From NCBI RefSeq assembly GCF_024357955.1, contig NZ_JANEYT010000026.1, positions 1 through 64,000 on the forward strand: DNA of 64,000 bases. The letters run 5' to 3'. Source of the DNA: Photobacterium pectinilyticum. GTDB taxonomy: Bacteria > Pseudomonadota > Gammaproteobacteria > Enterobacterales > Vibrionaceae. The notes under the pieces are model-generated. The model did not search any database. It was given only the letters and a program-made list of their open reading frames with translations, and was not told where the DNA came from. This document shows, piece after piece, positions 7,669-17,591 of this stretch; the stretch's first letter is position 1; each line of letters opens with the position of its first letter. The position numbers and the translations under genes were made by a program.

Positions 7669-8952
7669 TTACTGGACGCTACGCAGTACCGCCTTCAGCT
7701 GGTCAAAGTCGTTATCACGCTCGACCGACAACAACTCCATGGCATTGTGCTTAGCCAATGGAGCTGGCAGGTCGATATCCTTGCCCAGGATCTCATCAAC
7801 CACTTCTTTGAACTTGGCGGGGTGAGCGGTACACAGGAATAAACCGGTTTCGCCTTCGGCCAGCTGCTCGTTCAATACACGATAGGCAATGGCACCGTGC
7901 GGCTCGCACAGGTAACCTTCCTGCTCCATCTGGCGCAACGTCTCAGCCGTCTGCTCATCATCGACAGCCCCGTAGCCAAGTTCATCAAGGCCCCAGCCTT
8001 TGAGGCGGCAAAGCTCTTCGATACGCGGCCAGTTGTTAGGCTGGCTCACATCCATAGCATTGGAGATAGTCGGTACCGTTGGTGCCGGCGCCCACTCACC
8101 AGTCTGCAGGTAACGCGGAACGGTATCATTGACATTGGTGGCGGCAATGAAGCGTTTCACTGGCAGGCCGATGGCTTTTGCCAGCAGGCCCGCAGTTAAG
8201 TTACCGAAATTGCCACTCGGTACCGCGATGACCAGTTCTTCTCGCTGCTCTTTCGGTAATTGAGCAACGGCTTCGAAATAATAGCAAACCTGCGCCATCA
8301 AACGGCTAATGTTGATTGAGTTAGCTGAGTTCAGGCCAACTTCCTTACGCAACGCAGCATCATCAAACGCTTGTTTAACCAATGACTGGCAGTCATCAAA
8401 TGTACCTTCGACAGCAACGGTAGAAATATTACCGCCTAGAGTACAAAACAATTTTTCTTGCAACGGGCTGATCTTACCCTTCGGATACAGGATAACCACC
8501 TTGATGTTGTCCATACCGTAGAAGGCGTGGGCCACAGCAGCACCGGTGTCCCCGGATGTCGCTGTCAGGATAGTGATTTTGCCATCGCTGTCAGAAACGG
8601 CGGCCAGTGACTGGGCCATAAATCGGCCACCGAAATCCTTGAAGGCCAGTGTCGGGCCATGGAACAGCTCAAGGGCGTACACCCCTTCCTTGACCGACTT
8701 AACCGGTGCAGTGAACTGGAACGCATTGCCGACCATCTGGGAGACAGTATCAACGGCCAGCTCCTCACCGATAAACGCCGATAGAATTGCGGTACTCCGG
8801 CTGACAAAATCTTGCTCCAGCAACGCATCGACATTGTCGAAAGACGGCAGCTCCGCTGGGAAAAACAAGCCTTGGTTACTTCCGAGACCTTGACGTACCG
8901 CCTGGCCGAAAGAAACCTGCTCTTGATGATCTTTTAGGTTATATAGCTTCAT
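7669..8952 (-). CDS. thrC: Threonine synthase
   Basis: Last step of threonine synthesis, converting O-phosphohomoserine to threonine with PLP. The 427-aa length fits the enterobacterial-type enzyme. The PLP lysine is Lys105 in HGPTLAFKDFGGRF, and SGDTGAAVAHAFYG and PSGNFGNLTAGLLAK are the phosphate and cofactor loops. It starts 2 nt after the thrB stop, the third gene of thrABC, and ends in a shared terminator. Regulation should come from the thr attenuator at the head of the operon. Confidence 0.98.
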   Translation of the reverse strand: MKLYNLKDHQEQVSFGQAVRQGLGSNQGLFFPAELPSFDNVDALLEQDFVSRSTAILSAFIGEELAVDTVSQMVGNAFQFTAPVKSVKEGVYALELFHGPTLAFKDFGGRFMAQSLAAVSDSDGKITILTATSGDTGAAVAHAFYGMDNIKVVILYPKGKISPLQEKLFCTLGGNISTVAVEGTFDDCQSLVKQAFDDAALRKEVGLNSANSINISRLMAQVCYYFEAVAQLPKEQREELVIAVPSGNFGNLTAGLLAKAIGLPVKRFIAATNVNDTVPRYLQTGEWAPAPTVPTISNAMDVSQPNNWPRIEELCRLKGWGLDELGYGAVDDEQTAETLRQMEQEGYLCEPHGAIAYRVLNEQLAEGETGLFLCTAHPAKFKEVVDEILGKDIDLPAPLAKHNAMELLSVERDNDFDQLKAVLRSVQ

Positions 8953-8954
8953 GG

Positions 8955-9911
8955 TTACAGCTCACTTCCTGTTACTTTTGAGCCCTGTCCGTCCAAACGA
9001 CAGACATGGACAAATCCTTCTTCATTCTGAACATAATGATCTTGCAACCATCGTGCAATACGTTTTGCGACTTCGAGGTCATCACACACGGTAAACATGG
9101 TAGGCCCCGAGCCAGAGATCCCACTAGCCAGAGCGCCAGCTTCCAGCGCATACTGCCGTGCATTGCCAAAACCGGGAAGTAAACGTTCACGGTATGGCTC
9201 GGCTACCACATCTTTGATCATTTTTGCGGCCAGCGCTGGCTGCTCTGAATGGCAAGCATGGATAAAGCCCCCTAAATAGCGGCCATGGGCAATGACATCC
9301 TGACGACGGTACTGGGATGGCAAAATAGCCCGCGCTTCCGCAGTCGGCACCTTGATGCCTGGGTAGGCCATCACCCAGTACCAGTCATCAAAACAAGGAA
9401 CCGACTGGCTGATAATACCCAGCTCCTCGACCATGAATTGTAAGCCCCCCAAATAGCAGGGGGCTACATTGTCATAATGCAAGCTGCCGGAGATCTCCGC
9501 TTCCATCTCGCCCATCAGAGCCAATAACTCAGTCTCATCAAGCGGCTGATAATGAAAGCGGTTAAGCGCATCAAGCGCTGCCACAATAGAGCAGGCGCTC
9601 GATCCAAGGCCTGAGCCGATGGGCATGTTCTTTTCTAAAGTCAGGGCCACAGGCTTGAGCGCTACACCTTTCTTATCAAGCTCACGGGCAAACACCTGCC
9701 AGCAACGGTAGACAATATTCTCTTCTGCTTGTTTAGGCAGTTTATCGACAAATGCTCCGACGCAGTTCAGCGAGAAAGACTGCTCACCCTCTGCGGCCAA
9801 AACTCGATCGCCCAGCAGGGTACCATCGATAGGGGACACCGCGGCGCCCAACACATCAAAACCAACACTGACATTACCAATCGATGCCGGTGCATAAACC
9901 ACTACACTCAT
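8955..9911 (-). CDS. thrB: Homoserine kinase
   Basis: Phosphorylates homoserine with ATP to give O-phosphohomoserine. GHMP-kinase family, 318 aa. The ATP loop is [19 protein letters not shown] around residue 95, the N-terminal motif is [16 protein letters not shown], and the C-terminal GHMP motif is [12 protein letters not shown]. It begins 1 nt after the thrA stop and ends 2 nt before thrC, so all three are translationally coupled. Confidence 0.98.
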   Translation of the reverse strand: MSVVVYAPASIGNVSVGFDVLGAAVSPIDGTLLGDRVLAAEGEQSFSLNCVGAFVDKLPKQAEENIVYRCWQVFARELDKKGVALKPVALTLEKNMPIGSGLGSSACSIVAALDALNRFHYQPLDETELLALMGEMEAEISGSLHYDNVAPCYLGGLQFMVEELGIISQSVPCFDDWYWVMAYPGIKVPTAEARAILPSQYRRQDVIAHGRYLGGFIHACHSEQPALAAKMIKDVVAEPYRERLLPGFGNARQYALEAGALASGISGSGPTMFTVCDDLEVAKRIARWLQDHYVQNEEGFVHVCRLDGQGSKVTGSEL

Positions 9912-9912
9912 C

Positions 9913-12372
9913 TTAAACTCCTAGTTTCCAGCCCAGCGTACGCATCAAGTCGGCAAATACCCCTGCGGCCGTCACTTCAGTACCTGCACCGTAACCTCTC
10001 AACACCAATGGGATTGGCTGGTAGTAGCGGCTGTAGAAAGCCAGCGCATTCTCACCATCCTTGATTTTAAACATCGGATCATCCGGATTCACGGCAGCCA
10101 TCTTCACCGCACATTTACCGTCTGTAATTTCACCGACATAGCGCAGTACCTTACCTTCGCTCGCGGCTTCTTCTATCAGTTTGGCAAAGTAGGCATCGGC
10201 TTCAGGCAGTCGGGCCATGAAGTCATCAACAGAGCCCTTGGCATCAAAGCCCGGCGGTAGAGCCTGCTCGACAACCACATCTTCCAGTTCCAGAGCCATA
10301 CCCGCTTCCCTTGCCAGGATAAGTAGCTTACGGGCCACATCCATCCCCGACAGATCGTCGCGTGGATCCGGCTCGGTAAAGCCATTGTTACGTGCAACTG
10401 TCGTCGCTTCACTGAAACTCATACCTTCATCCAGCTTGCCGAAAATGAAGGACATTGAACCGGACAGAATACCCGAGAAGCGCTCGAGCTCATCACCGGC
10501 AGCCATTAGGTTCTGGAGGTTTTCAATCACCGGTAGGCCTGCACCTACAGTGGTGTCATACATGAACTTACGACGCATTGAACGTGCCGCCTGGCGGAGC
10601 TGCTGATAATAGGCCATGCTGGCCGTATTGGCTTTCTTGTTCGGAGTGATCACATGGAAACCTGCCGATAGAAAGTCGACATACTGCTCGGCAATCCCCT
10701 GATCGGAGGTACAATCAATCACAATCGGATTGATCACATGGTGTCGCCTTACCAATTGGATCATCCGCGCGAGGCTCAGCGGCTCAGAGGCCTGGCCCAT
10801 CGAATCACGCCAGTTGTCCAGCGGCAGGCCATTGTTGTCTAGCAACAAGCCCTTACTGTTGGCCAAGCCGCATACCCGGATCACAATACCATTTTCGGCC
10901 AATTTGGCCTGCTGACGCTGGATTTGATCCACCAGTTCGCCACCAACACCGCCAACACCGATCACGAACACGTCGAGGAAATGCTGACTATTGAACAGGT
11001 TCTCATGACAGGCCTTTACCGACTCTGACACTTTGTTATCCGGGATCACCGCGGAGATCGCCCGCTCAGAAGACCCCTGAGCAATGGCCACAATGTTGAC
11101 ATCCACTTCCGACAGCGAGGTGAAGAAGCGCGACGCCACACCACGGGAGGTACGCATACCGTCACCGACCAATGTCACGATAGCCACGTTGCCCATAAAT
11201 TCTACCGGCTCAAGCAGGCCTTCTTTCAGCTCCAGTTCGAAATGTTCCCTGAGCGCACGCTGAGCCGCCAGCTTGTCTTCACTCTCGATACAGAAGCTGA
11301 TGCTGTACTCTGACGAAGACTGAGTGATAAGAACAATCGATACACCGGCCGAAGACATGGCACCAAACACGCGGGCCGCCATACCGACCATACCCTTCAT
11401 ACCCGGACCGGACACATTGACCATGGTCAGATCTTTAAGGGTAGTGATCCCCTTGATATCCAGCTTATCTTCACCGGTATCAAGACCAATCAAGGTACCG
11501 TCACCTTGTGGGTTAAAACTGTTTTTGATCAGGCAAGGAATGTGGAACTGAGCAATCGGGGCAATGGTTTTCGGGTGCAAGACAGATGCTCCGAAGTAAG
11601 ACAGCTCCATCGCTTCTTGGTAACTCAGAGACTTCAGTAGACGTGCATCAGGTACCAAACGGGGATCACAACTATAAACACCATCGACATCGGTCCAGAT
11701 TTCACAACTCTCTGCGCGCAGGCAGGCAGCCAATACTGCCGCTGAGTAATCAGAGCCATTACGGCCAAGAGTGACCAATTCGCCTTTTTCGTTACCGGCT
11801 GTAAAGCCCGGCATGATATTGATATGATCTTTCGGCAATGGATTTTGACGGAAGTTTTGGGTCGAGGCTTCAATATCAACATGAGCTTCCAGATATTCAC
11901 CGTGCGCCAGCAGGTAAGCAACCGGATCAATCAAGCTGGCCTGATGGCCCTTAGCCTGCAGCAATGACTGCATAATAACAATCGAGAGCCTTTCTCCCTT
12001 GCTAATGATTTTGGCGTAAACATTATCAGGGCATAAGCCCAGTAATTTAATACCGTGAACGTATTGCTGTAACTGGCCCAGTGAGCTTGCTAATTTGGTA
12101 TCCAAAGCCGCTTTATCAAAACCCGGTTCAACCGCTTTAAGTCCTGCCAACAGTTCATTGAATACCGCTTCCAGATCGGCCAATTGTACATCCGCTTCAC
12201 CAAACTGGATGCTATTTTCAATGACCGATACCAACTTATTAGTGACCTTTCCCGGTGCCGACAGCACCACAGATACCGGCCCTTGCTGAGCATTACTGGC
12301 AATGATATCTGCTGCCCGAGAAAACCTGTCAGCATCGGCCAACGATGAACCACCAAACTTAAATACTCGCAT
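9913..12372 (-). CDS. thrA: Bifunctional aspartokinase I / homoserine dehydrogenase I
   Basis: Carries the first and third steps of the aspartate-to-threonine pathway. The 819 aa are organised as an aspartokinase domain ([13 protein letters not shown] at residue 5; [10 protein letters not shown] near 205), two ACT regulatory segments around 310-460 (threonine feedback in the family), and a homoserine dehydrogenase domain from about 465 (NAD(P) loop [20 protein letters not shown] near 570). Length matches the E. coli enzyme. It is first in thrABC and lies behind a leader peptide and attenuator. Confidence 0.98.
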   Translation of the reverse strand: MRVFKFGGSSLADADRFSRAADIIASNAQQGPVSVVLSAPGKVTNKLVSVIENSIQFGEADVQLADLEAVFNELLAGLKAVEPGFDKAALDTKLASSLGQLQQYVHGIKLLGLCPDNVYAKIISKGERLSIVIMQSLLQAKGHQASLIDPVAYLLAHGEYLEAHVDIEASTQNFRQNPLPKDHINIMPGFTAGNEKGELVTLGRNGSDYSAAVLAACLRAESCEIWTDVDGVYSCDPRLVPDARLLKSLSYQEAMELSYFGASVLHPKTIAPIAQFHIPCLIKNSFNPQGDGTLIGLDTGEDKLDIKGITTLKDLTMVNVSGPGMKGMVGMAARVFGAMSSAGVSIVLITQSSSEYSISFCIESEDKLAAQRALREHFELELKEGLLEPVEFMGNVAIVTLVGDGMRTSRGVASRFFTSLSEVDVNIVAIAQGSSERAISAVIPDNKVSESVKACHENLFNSQHFLDVFVIGVGGVGGELVDQIQRQQAKLAENGIVIRVCGLANSKGLLLDNNGLPLDNWRDSMGQASEPLSLARMIQLVRRHHVINPIVIDCTSDQGIAEQYVDFLSAGFHVITPNKKANTASMAYYQQLRQAARSMRRKFMYDTTVGAGLPVIENLQNLMAAGDELERFSGILSGSMSFIFGKLDEGMSFSEATTVARNNGFTEPDPRDDLSGMDVARKLLILAREAGMALELEDVVVEQALPPGFDAKGSVDDFMARLPEADAYFAKLIEEAASEGKVLRYVGEITDGKCAVKMAAVNPDDPMFKIKDGENALAFYSRYYQPIPLVLRGYGAGTEVTAAGVFADLMRTLGWKLGV

Positions 12373-12444
12373 TCCCTACTCCCACAACTTCCTAAAACGT
12401 ACCCCTGGGCGCTACGTTGCCACTCCAGGATGAAATATCTGGTC

Positions 12445-12480
12445 AAAAAAAAGCCCACATCGTTTTGGGATGTGGGCTCT
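12445..12480 (-). terminator. thr attenuator (terminator hairpin)
   Basis: On the minus strand AGCCCACATC, an 8-nt loop with a bulge, then GATGTGGGCT and TTTTTTTT. The stem lies about 20 nt after the leader-peptide stop and about 70 nt before thrA, the position of a transcription attenuator controlled by translation of the Thr/Ile-rich leader. Confidence 0.9.
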
Positions 12481-12501
12481 TTTCTGCAATTCTTTTGCGC
12501 A

Positions 12502-12573
12502 TCAGCCCACCCCAGCAACCATGGTGCCGGTAATAATAATGGTGATTGTATTCATGCTGAATGCGTTAAACAT
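12502..12573 (-). CDS. thrL: thr operon leader peptide
   Basis: A 23-aa leader starting MFNAFSMNTITIIITG and ending TMVAGVG. It has three Thr and four Ile codons clustered (ITIIIT), the amino acids whose charged tRNAs control thr operons in enterobacteria. The upstream ATG (12571-12573) is chosen because AGGA lies 5 nt before it; the internal ATG at 12553-12555 would give 17 aa. Ribosome stalling at low Thr or Ile would favour an antiterminator over the hairpin at 12445-12480. A TTGACT (12637-12642, minus strand) is a possible -35 box. Confidence 0.9.
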   Translation of the reverse strand: MFNAFSMNTITIIITGTMVAGVG

Positions 12574-12871
12574 AGCTGTCCTAAACAGATACTCGATAAT
12601 ATGTATGCATTTACGTTTACCGTAATCACCTACCGGAGTCAACTTTATTCTTATCGCCTTTTGTTGAAATAACTATCAAAATGCAGCTAATTAGCACGTT
12701 ATCGCCATACCATAACAGTATAATTAGCATCAAATTATTGCAGTTACCCAAAACTCCATGCATAGTAGAAACGGTGAATAATTAATCAAAATGGAATAGT
12801 CCGCCAATTAAAGGCGACACCGTGCCGGTACTTATAGGCTAACTTCACTTCTGTAGAATTAGGGAGCCCGG

Positions 12872-14608
12872 ATGACAGCAGCAATGGAACAACTTGTCGC
12901 ACATACGATACTGCAAGGTTTCGATGCCATGTATGGTCGATTTTTGGATGTCACCGCCGGTGCACAGGAACGTTTCGAAAGCCAGAATTGGCCGGCGGTC
13001 CAGCAGGCGCTCAAAACCCGTATTAAGTTCTACGATCACCATGTTGGCCTTGTTACCAGCCAAATCACCATTATGCTGGGCAAACGCTATGCCAACCATG
13101 CCTTCCTGATGGCAGTGAAAAACGCCTACGAAGATCTTCTGCTCGACTATCCCCGCTACGATATTGCCGAGAGCTTTTTCAATTCCGTCTATTGCCGGAT
13201 CTTCGAGCACCGCAATATCAAACGCGACAAACTCTTTGTTCATAGCTCGCAGGAAGACCGGGTTCCGACCTACCCAACTAACCTAAGCCGTTTGTACAAC
13301 ACCGGCGCGAGTCTCGATACCTTGCTGGCGCGGATCCTTGACGATACGCCATTCAGTCTGGAGTGGGAGGACAAACAACGTGACATCCAACTGCTCGGCG
13401 AACGCATCAGCCACCACCTAGCTGCATTCGGTAATCCCCCCCCAGTCATAGAGATGATCCGTGAACCTTTTTTCCGTAACAAGGCGGCTTATCTGGTTGG
13501 CCGGATCCGCTTCGACGACCATCACCATCTGCCTATCGTGCTCCCTATTCTCACCACGGACGAAAACAAACTGGTTGTCGATGCCTGCCTAGTGGATGTC
13601 GATGCGGCCAGTATCCTGTTTGGTTTCGCCCGCTCTTATTTCATGGTTTACGCGCCCGCACCAGCCGCCTTGGTACGCTTTCTGAACGAACTGATGCCCA
13701 ACAAGACCAAGGCCGAACTCTATACCGCTATCGGCTGCCAAAAGCACGGTAAAACCGAGTTGTACCGTGAATTCCTGCACCATATCGAACACTCCGATGA
13801 CCAGTTCGTTTTGGCACCGGGGATCAAAGGGATGGTCATGTCCGTGTTCACCCTGCCGTCCTACGGATTCGTGTTCAAGATTATTAAAGACAAATTTGCA
13901 CCACAAAAAGAGATAAGCCATGCCGTGGTCAAGGAAAAGTATCGGTTGGTAAAAGAGCATGATCGAGTCGGCCGAATGGCCGATACCCAAGAGTACCGAA
14001 ACTTCAGCTTTGACCGTGAACGCTTCAGCGATGAATTACTGGAAGAGTTACTTGAAGTTGCCCCTTCAATCGTCAAGGTTACCGAGAAGCAGATCCTGAT
14101 CAAACACCTCTACATAGAGCGACGTATGATCCCGTTCAACCTCTATGTTGAACAGGCAAACGATGATGATCTGCGCCATGCGGTCGACGAATACGGCAAG
14201 GCCATCAAGCAACTGGCAGCCGCCAACATTTTCCCCGGCGATATGCTATTTAAAAACTTCGGCGTGACCCGTCACAAGCGGGTGGTATTCTATGACTACG
14301 ACGAAATCAGCTATATGACGGAGATGAACTTCCGCCACATCCCGCCTCCACGTTACCCGGAAGATGAAATGGCAGCAGAGCCTTGGTACAGTGTTGGAGT
14401 CAATGATGTTTTTCCCGAAGAATTCAGAACCTTCCTGCTGATCAACCCGAAGGTACGGCAGCTGTTCAATGAACTACACAGTGATCTGTTCGAACCCCAT
14501 TACTGGCAGCAGCTGCAACACAATATCAAAGAAGGGCAATTTGACGATGTTTTCCCGTACAGCAGTCAGCAACGACTGACGGGCCAAAAAAGACAACTAG
14601 AAAACTGA
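12872..14608 (+). CDS. aceK: Isocitrate dehydrogenase kinase/phosphatase
   Basis: Switches isocitrate dehydrogenase between active and phospho-inactive forms and so directs carbon into the glyoxylate shunt. The 578-aa length equals the family norm. The nucleotide-binding block [20 protein letters not shown] is near residue 315. The catalytic FYDYDEIS motif gives Asp475 and Asp477, the same numbers as in E. coli. The start has AGGGAG upstream. Here it is alone, divergent from thrABC, not next to aceB/aceA as in E. coli. A C8 run at 13436-13443 (GNPPPV) is in frame. Confidence 0.96.
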   Translation: MTAAMEQLVAHTILQGFDAMYGRFLDVTAGAQERFESQNWPAVQQALKTRIKFYDHHVGLVTSQITIMLGKRYANHAFLMAVKNAYEDLLLDYPRYDIAESFFNSVYCRIFEHRNIKRDKLFVHSSQEDRVPTYPTNLSRLYNTGASLDTLLARILDDTPFSLEWEDKQRDIQLLGERISHHLAAFGNPPPVIEMIREPFFRNKAAYLVGRIRFDDHHHLPIVLPILTTDENKLVVDACLVDVDAASILFGFARSYFMVYAPAPAALVRFLNELMPNKTKAELYTAIGCQKHGKTELYREFLHHIEHSDDQFVLAPGIKGMVMSVFTLPSYGFVFKIIKDKFAPQKEISHAVVKEKYRLVKEHDRVGRMADTQEYRNFSFDRERFSDELLEELLEVAPSIVKVTEKQILIKHLYIERRMIPFNLYVEQANDDDLRHAVDEYGKAIKQLAAANIFPGDMLFKNFGVTRHKRVVFYDYDEISYMTEMNFRHIPPPRYPEDEMAAEPWYSVGVNDVFPEEFRTFLLINPKVRQLFNELHSDLFEPHYWQQLQHNIKEGQFDDVFPYSSQQRLTGQKRQLEN

Positions 14609-14722
14609 CAAAATGTCTCAGCAATGAAAAAGCGTTGTTTCAATTATGTACTACTTGACCTAGTATTATTTTGATAAGGATAAACACAAAAAAACACAAT
14701 AAAAAAACAGGGAAGGTGATGA

Positions 14723-15181
14723 ATGCGTACATGGCTAATCACAATTGCCCTGCTGGTAGTGGCGTTACCAACAACAGCAGCAGAAAGCAGACTATTACAA
14801 ATACTGGACGATAACTCATCTTCTGGGTGGTTTATGTCATCCCAGTCCAAGGGAGCAGAGCAGTTCGATCTGTGGCAAATCGACAGCGGCTATGCCTATT
14901 CTATTTCAGACAATACCGAGGTCTACCTCAGTACCCGACTGAAAAGCGGCAACGAAAGCCAGGCGGCCAGCCGTGGGATGTTATCAGGCGTGAAATATAG
15001 CTTCACCCCTAAGCTGAGTTTACAAAGTGCCGTAACTTCTGAAACACAAGACCAAGACACAGTAATGGGTGTAGAGGTAACAAGTAATTATGAAGTCACG
15101 GAAAAGCTCAATTTACATGCCACCCTCGACTACGAAGGGCTTGAGCAAATCTACCAGTTCGGTATCGGCTTTCGATTCTAG
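14723..15181 (+). CDS. Small secreted or outer-membrane protein of unknown function
   Basis: 152 aa. A signal peptide is clear (MRTWLITIALLVVALPTTAA, cleavage near AAE). The mature part has alternating polar and hydrophobic residues in stretches (GYAYSISDNTEVYLSTRL, KLNLHATLDYE) and ends YQFGIGFRF; a terminal Phe preceded by alternating aromatics is typical of outer-membrane beta-barrels. It has too few strands for a large porin. GGGAAGGTGATGA precedes the ATG, and a good terminator follows. I do not recognise a named family. The barrel topology is inference. Confidence 0.75.
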   Translation: MRTWLITIALLVVALPTTAAESRLLQILDDNSSSGWFMSSQSKGAEQFDLWQIDSGYAYSISDNTEVYLSTRLKSGNESQAASRGMLSGVKYSFTPKLSLQSAVTSETQDQDTVMGVEVTSNYEVTEKLNLHATLDYEGLEQIYQFGIGFRF

Positions 15182-15205
15182 CGATCGACCACCACTCATC
15201 GACAA

Positions 15206-15232
15206 ACGCCTGGCTTTGCCAGGCGTTTTGAT
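15206..15232 (+). terminator. Intrinsic terminator after the 152-aa envelope protein gene
   Basis: CGCCTGGC-TTT-GCCAGGCG followed by TTTTG. It is a perfect 8-bp stem. Confidence 0.88.
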
Positions 15233-15257
15233 ATGGTTAAATATCAAGGGCTAGGTA

Positions 15258-15287
15258 TTATACCAACCTACATAAATATTTGATCAG
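15258..15287 (+). repeat. Dispersed intergenic repeat, copy 2
   Basis: Matches the 30-nt sequence at 5990-6019 except one base. It overlaps a small palindrome GGTAT-T-ATACC (15254-15264). Like the other copy it follows a terminator. Confidence 0.7.
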
Positions 15288-15401
15288 TCTTACAAGTTAA
15301 AATCGCTGTTCTCTACGTTAGATATTTTGTAATTAGAGCAACTAGTTACTGCAACATCTGCCTTGATAACAACGATTTTTCCAGTGCAAATACTTGATCA
15401 A

Positions 15402-15911
15402 CTACTTATCCAGATTGGTATTAATCACCGAGAGATCCAGTGGCTGTTTGCTAAATACCACCCCATTAAGATCGGCATACAGCATATCACCAGGGTACAC
15501 CAGGGTATGGGCTACAGTCAGAGTCACATTTTCCTCTCCGGTCTGTCGCTTGACCGTTTTGACCGGACAGGTCGCCAGCGCCTTGACGCCGATATCTAGA
15601 GTAGAAATGATCCCGACATCCCGCACCGCACCGTTAATAATGATACCTTCCCAACCATTTTTCTGGGCCAGTATCGCCAGTTGATCACCCAACAGCGCTT
15701 TGCTGCAAGAGGCGTGGCCATCAATAAACAACACCTTCCCTTTACCGTTACGGGAAAGTATATCGCGCACCATGCTGTTATCTTCAAAGCAACGCAAGGT
15801 CACCACCTCGCCGTAGAATACGCTATGCCCGCCATAGTTCTGTAAGCTCAGCGGCAACCAGCGTACATCCTGTTCAAAGTTATCGCACAAATCCGGGGTC
15901 AAATCTTTCAT
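15402..15911 (-). CDS. RraA-family protein (putative aldolase or RNase E regulator-like)
   Basis: 169 aa, RraA/DlpA fold throughout: [13 protein letters not shown] at the N-terminus, [24 protein letters not shown] near 43 and [25 protein letters not shown] near 95. True E. coli RraA has GAVRQV at the last motif; here it is GAVRDV, and the Arg-Asp pair is a catalytic feature of the HMG/CHA aldolases in this superfamily. So an enzymatic role is possible and RNase E inhibition is not assured. The start has AAAGGAGCC upstream. The DUF3293 gene is 71 bp upstream on the same strand, probably one transcript. Confidence 0.82.
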   Translation of the reverse strand: MKDLTPDLCDNFEQDVRWLPLSLQNYGGHSVFYGEVVTLRCFEDNSMVRDILSRNGKGKVLFIDGHASCSKALLGDQLAILAQKNGWEGIIINGAVRDVGIISTLDIGVKALATCPVKTVKRQTGEENVTLTVAHTLVYPGDMLYADLNGVVFSKQPLDLSVINTNLDK

Positions 15912-15982
15912 TGCAGGCTCCTTTATTATCTTTGTGGTCTTCCCTCTCTGGGCCGAGTCATCCCCCGATCCTTGGGGCTACG

Positions 15983-16384
15983 TTAAGTGTAGAGAAAGCT
16001 AGACCAATCACCCAATCTTTGTGTCTGTACGCCTTCGAGCAAAACCGGCACTAAAAACAGCTCGTTATCTTCCACCCAGTAAATGGCATTCTGCTCCCAG
16101 CGAGCAGCTTCCCGGCATGCCGCCTCTTGGGTCATGGGAACCACAAAGCCCAGCTCCTGCCATTGCCCATCAGGTGAACGGCAGCTTACGGGCAATATCT
16201 CAGCGCATTGCATCCTAAGTGACAGTTCCAGCTGGCGATGGCGAACTAGGTTGCGTTTATCACTAAGAACAATGCTTCTCGGGTTAAATGCTGTTAGAAT
16301 TGCAAAGTAATGGTAAGCAGGGTGTTACCCGATGTTAAAGACGATCGACTGATAGCTACACCACAGCGAGTTTTTTTCACACAT
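15983..16384 (-). pseudogene. DUF3293 family gene interrupted by one in-frame stop
   Basis: Reading from ATG at 16382-16384, the frame gives MCEKNSLWCSYQSIVFNIG, then TAA (16325-16327), then continues without a break as HPAYHYFAILTAFNPRS to a stop at 15983. The part after the stop has the DUF3293 hallmarks: FAILTAFNP, a basic KRNLVRHRQLE segment and RWEQNAIYWVEDNELFLVPVL. The part before it resembles the LW-x-Y start of the family. A single base change such as CAA (Gln) to TAA explains it. An internal ATG at 16211-16213 would give only the last 76 aa. Could be a real null allele, readthrough or a sequencing error. Confidence 0.72.
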
Positions 16385-16466
16385 AAAGAACGACACCCAA
16401 AAGACGATGCACTTTTTTGTAGCGAATGTTAAGCAAAGTGAAGAGTCGTAATGCGCTTCACTCTGT

Positions 16467-16480
16467 TTGATGTAAATCAA
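16467..16480 (+). promoter_or_regulatory. FNR box upstream of arcA
   Basis: TTGATGTAAATCAA, a perfect FNR consensus match, in the about 390-bp region before arcA. A TATATT follows at 16516-16521. FNR control of arcA is known in E. coli; the exact promoter used here is not certain. Confidence 0.78.
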
Positions 16481-16696
16481 TAAAGTGCCCGAAAGCAGCC
16501 CGGAAACAAAACGCTTATATTGTTAGCGAGCTGTTAAGTGAATACAATCGTCGCCATCCCACGGAAATTGTAGCCAATGCCCCTTAGTTTGGGCTTTTTC
16601 AGCGAAAATCATCATTGCTTGATGAGCTGGATAAATGGATGGCGTACCAACAGGTTTTGTGAGCAATACAATAAAGCACGTATTTCTCCCAAGTTT

Positions 16697-16724
16697 TTGC
16701 CTGTATGTGAATTTTTTATATAGA
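16697..16724 (+). promoter_or_regulatory. Candidate proximal arcA promoter
   Basis: TTGCCT, 16-nt spacer, TATAGA, ending 54 nt before the arcA start. A second, FNR-linked promoter may lie further upstream; E. coli arcA also has several promoters. Confidence 0.45.
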
Positions 16725-16778
16725 ATTTTACTATTCTGTTTTTGACCAGATTCCGTTTTGAGAAATTAGGTACTGCCA

Positions 16779-17498
16779 ATGCAAACCCCTCACATTCTAA
16801 TTGTAGAAGACGAGCACGTAACACGTAACACCCTTAAAAGCATCTTTGAGGCAGAGGGTTACACTGTTTTCGAAGCCAATGATGGCGCAGAAATGCACCA
16901 GATGCTTTCTGAGCACCCTGTTCATTTGGTGATCATGGATATCAACCTACCAGGTAAAAATGGCCTGCTTCTTGCGCGCGAGCTTCGCGAGCAGGGCGAT
17001 ATGGCGTTGATGTTCCTGACTGGCCGTGACAACGAAGTAGACAAAATCCTCGGTTTAGAAATCGGTGCCGATGACTACATCACCAAGCCGTTCAACCCTC
17101 GTGAGCTGACTATCCGTGCTCGTAACCTGCTAACTCGTGCCATGAACCAAGGCTTGCCAACGGAAGACAAGCGCATGGTTGAGCGTTACGAGTTCAACGA
17201 CTGGTCGCTAGAAATCAACAGCCGCTCTCTGGTTAGCCCAAGCGGCGATCAGTTTAAGCTGCCACGCTCTGAGTTCCGTGCCCTGCTTCACTTCTGTGAA
17301 AACCCAGGTAAGATCCAGACACGTGCCGAGCTACTGAAGAAAATGACCGGCCGTGAGCTTAAGCCACACGACCGTACCGTTGACGTAACGATCCGCCGTA
17401 TCCGCAAACATTTCGAATCAGTGTCTGATACCCCGGAAATTATCGCGACGATCCACGGTGAAGGTTATCGTTTTTGCGGCGATCTGGAAGAAGAATAA
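16779..17498 (+). CDS. arcA: Two-component response regulator ArcA
   Basis: DNA-binding regulator of respiration genes under low oxygen, partner of ArcB. 239 aa: receiver domain with phosphoacceptor Asp54 ([12 protein letters not shown]) and YITKPF, then an OmpR-type winged helix ending [14 protein letters not shown]. It is nearly identical in layout to the E. coli protein. An FNR box lies 300 nt upstream and a terminator follows. arcB is nearby on the opposite strand, with a lipoprotein gene between; in E. coli the two genes are far apart. Confidence 0.97.
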   Translation: MQTPHILIVEDEHVTRNTLKSIFEAEGYTVFEANDGAEMHQMLSEHPVHLVIMDINLPGKNGLLLARELREQGDMALMFLTGRDNEVDKILGLEIGADDYITKPFNPRELTIRARNLLTRAMNQGLPTEDKRMVERYEFNDWSLEINSRSLVSPSGDQFKLPRSEFRALLHFCENPGKIQTRAELLKKMTGRELKPHDRTVDVTIRRIRKHFESVSDTPEIIATIHGEGYRFCGDLEEE

Positions 17499-17524
17499 TT
17501 CCATATCCAACGCACACATAACAA

Positions 17525-17552
17525 AAAAGGCTCCTTCCGGAGCCTTCTTTGT
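17525..17552. terminator. Bidirectional terminator between arcA and the arcB-linked lipoprotein gene
   Basis: AAAGGCTCC-N4-GGAGCCTT with a T-rich flank on the plus side and AAAAAA on the other, so usable in both directions. Confidence 0.85.
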
Positions 17553-17591
17553 ATTCGCTGAAGTAAAGCCGTTGTTCACAGTCCCACCCGA

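Noticed and set aside
12845..13243. 132-codon minus-strand frame opposite aceK
   Set aside because: It mirrors a well-conserved aceK coding region; antisense shadow with no support.
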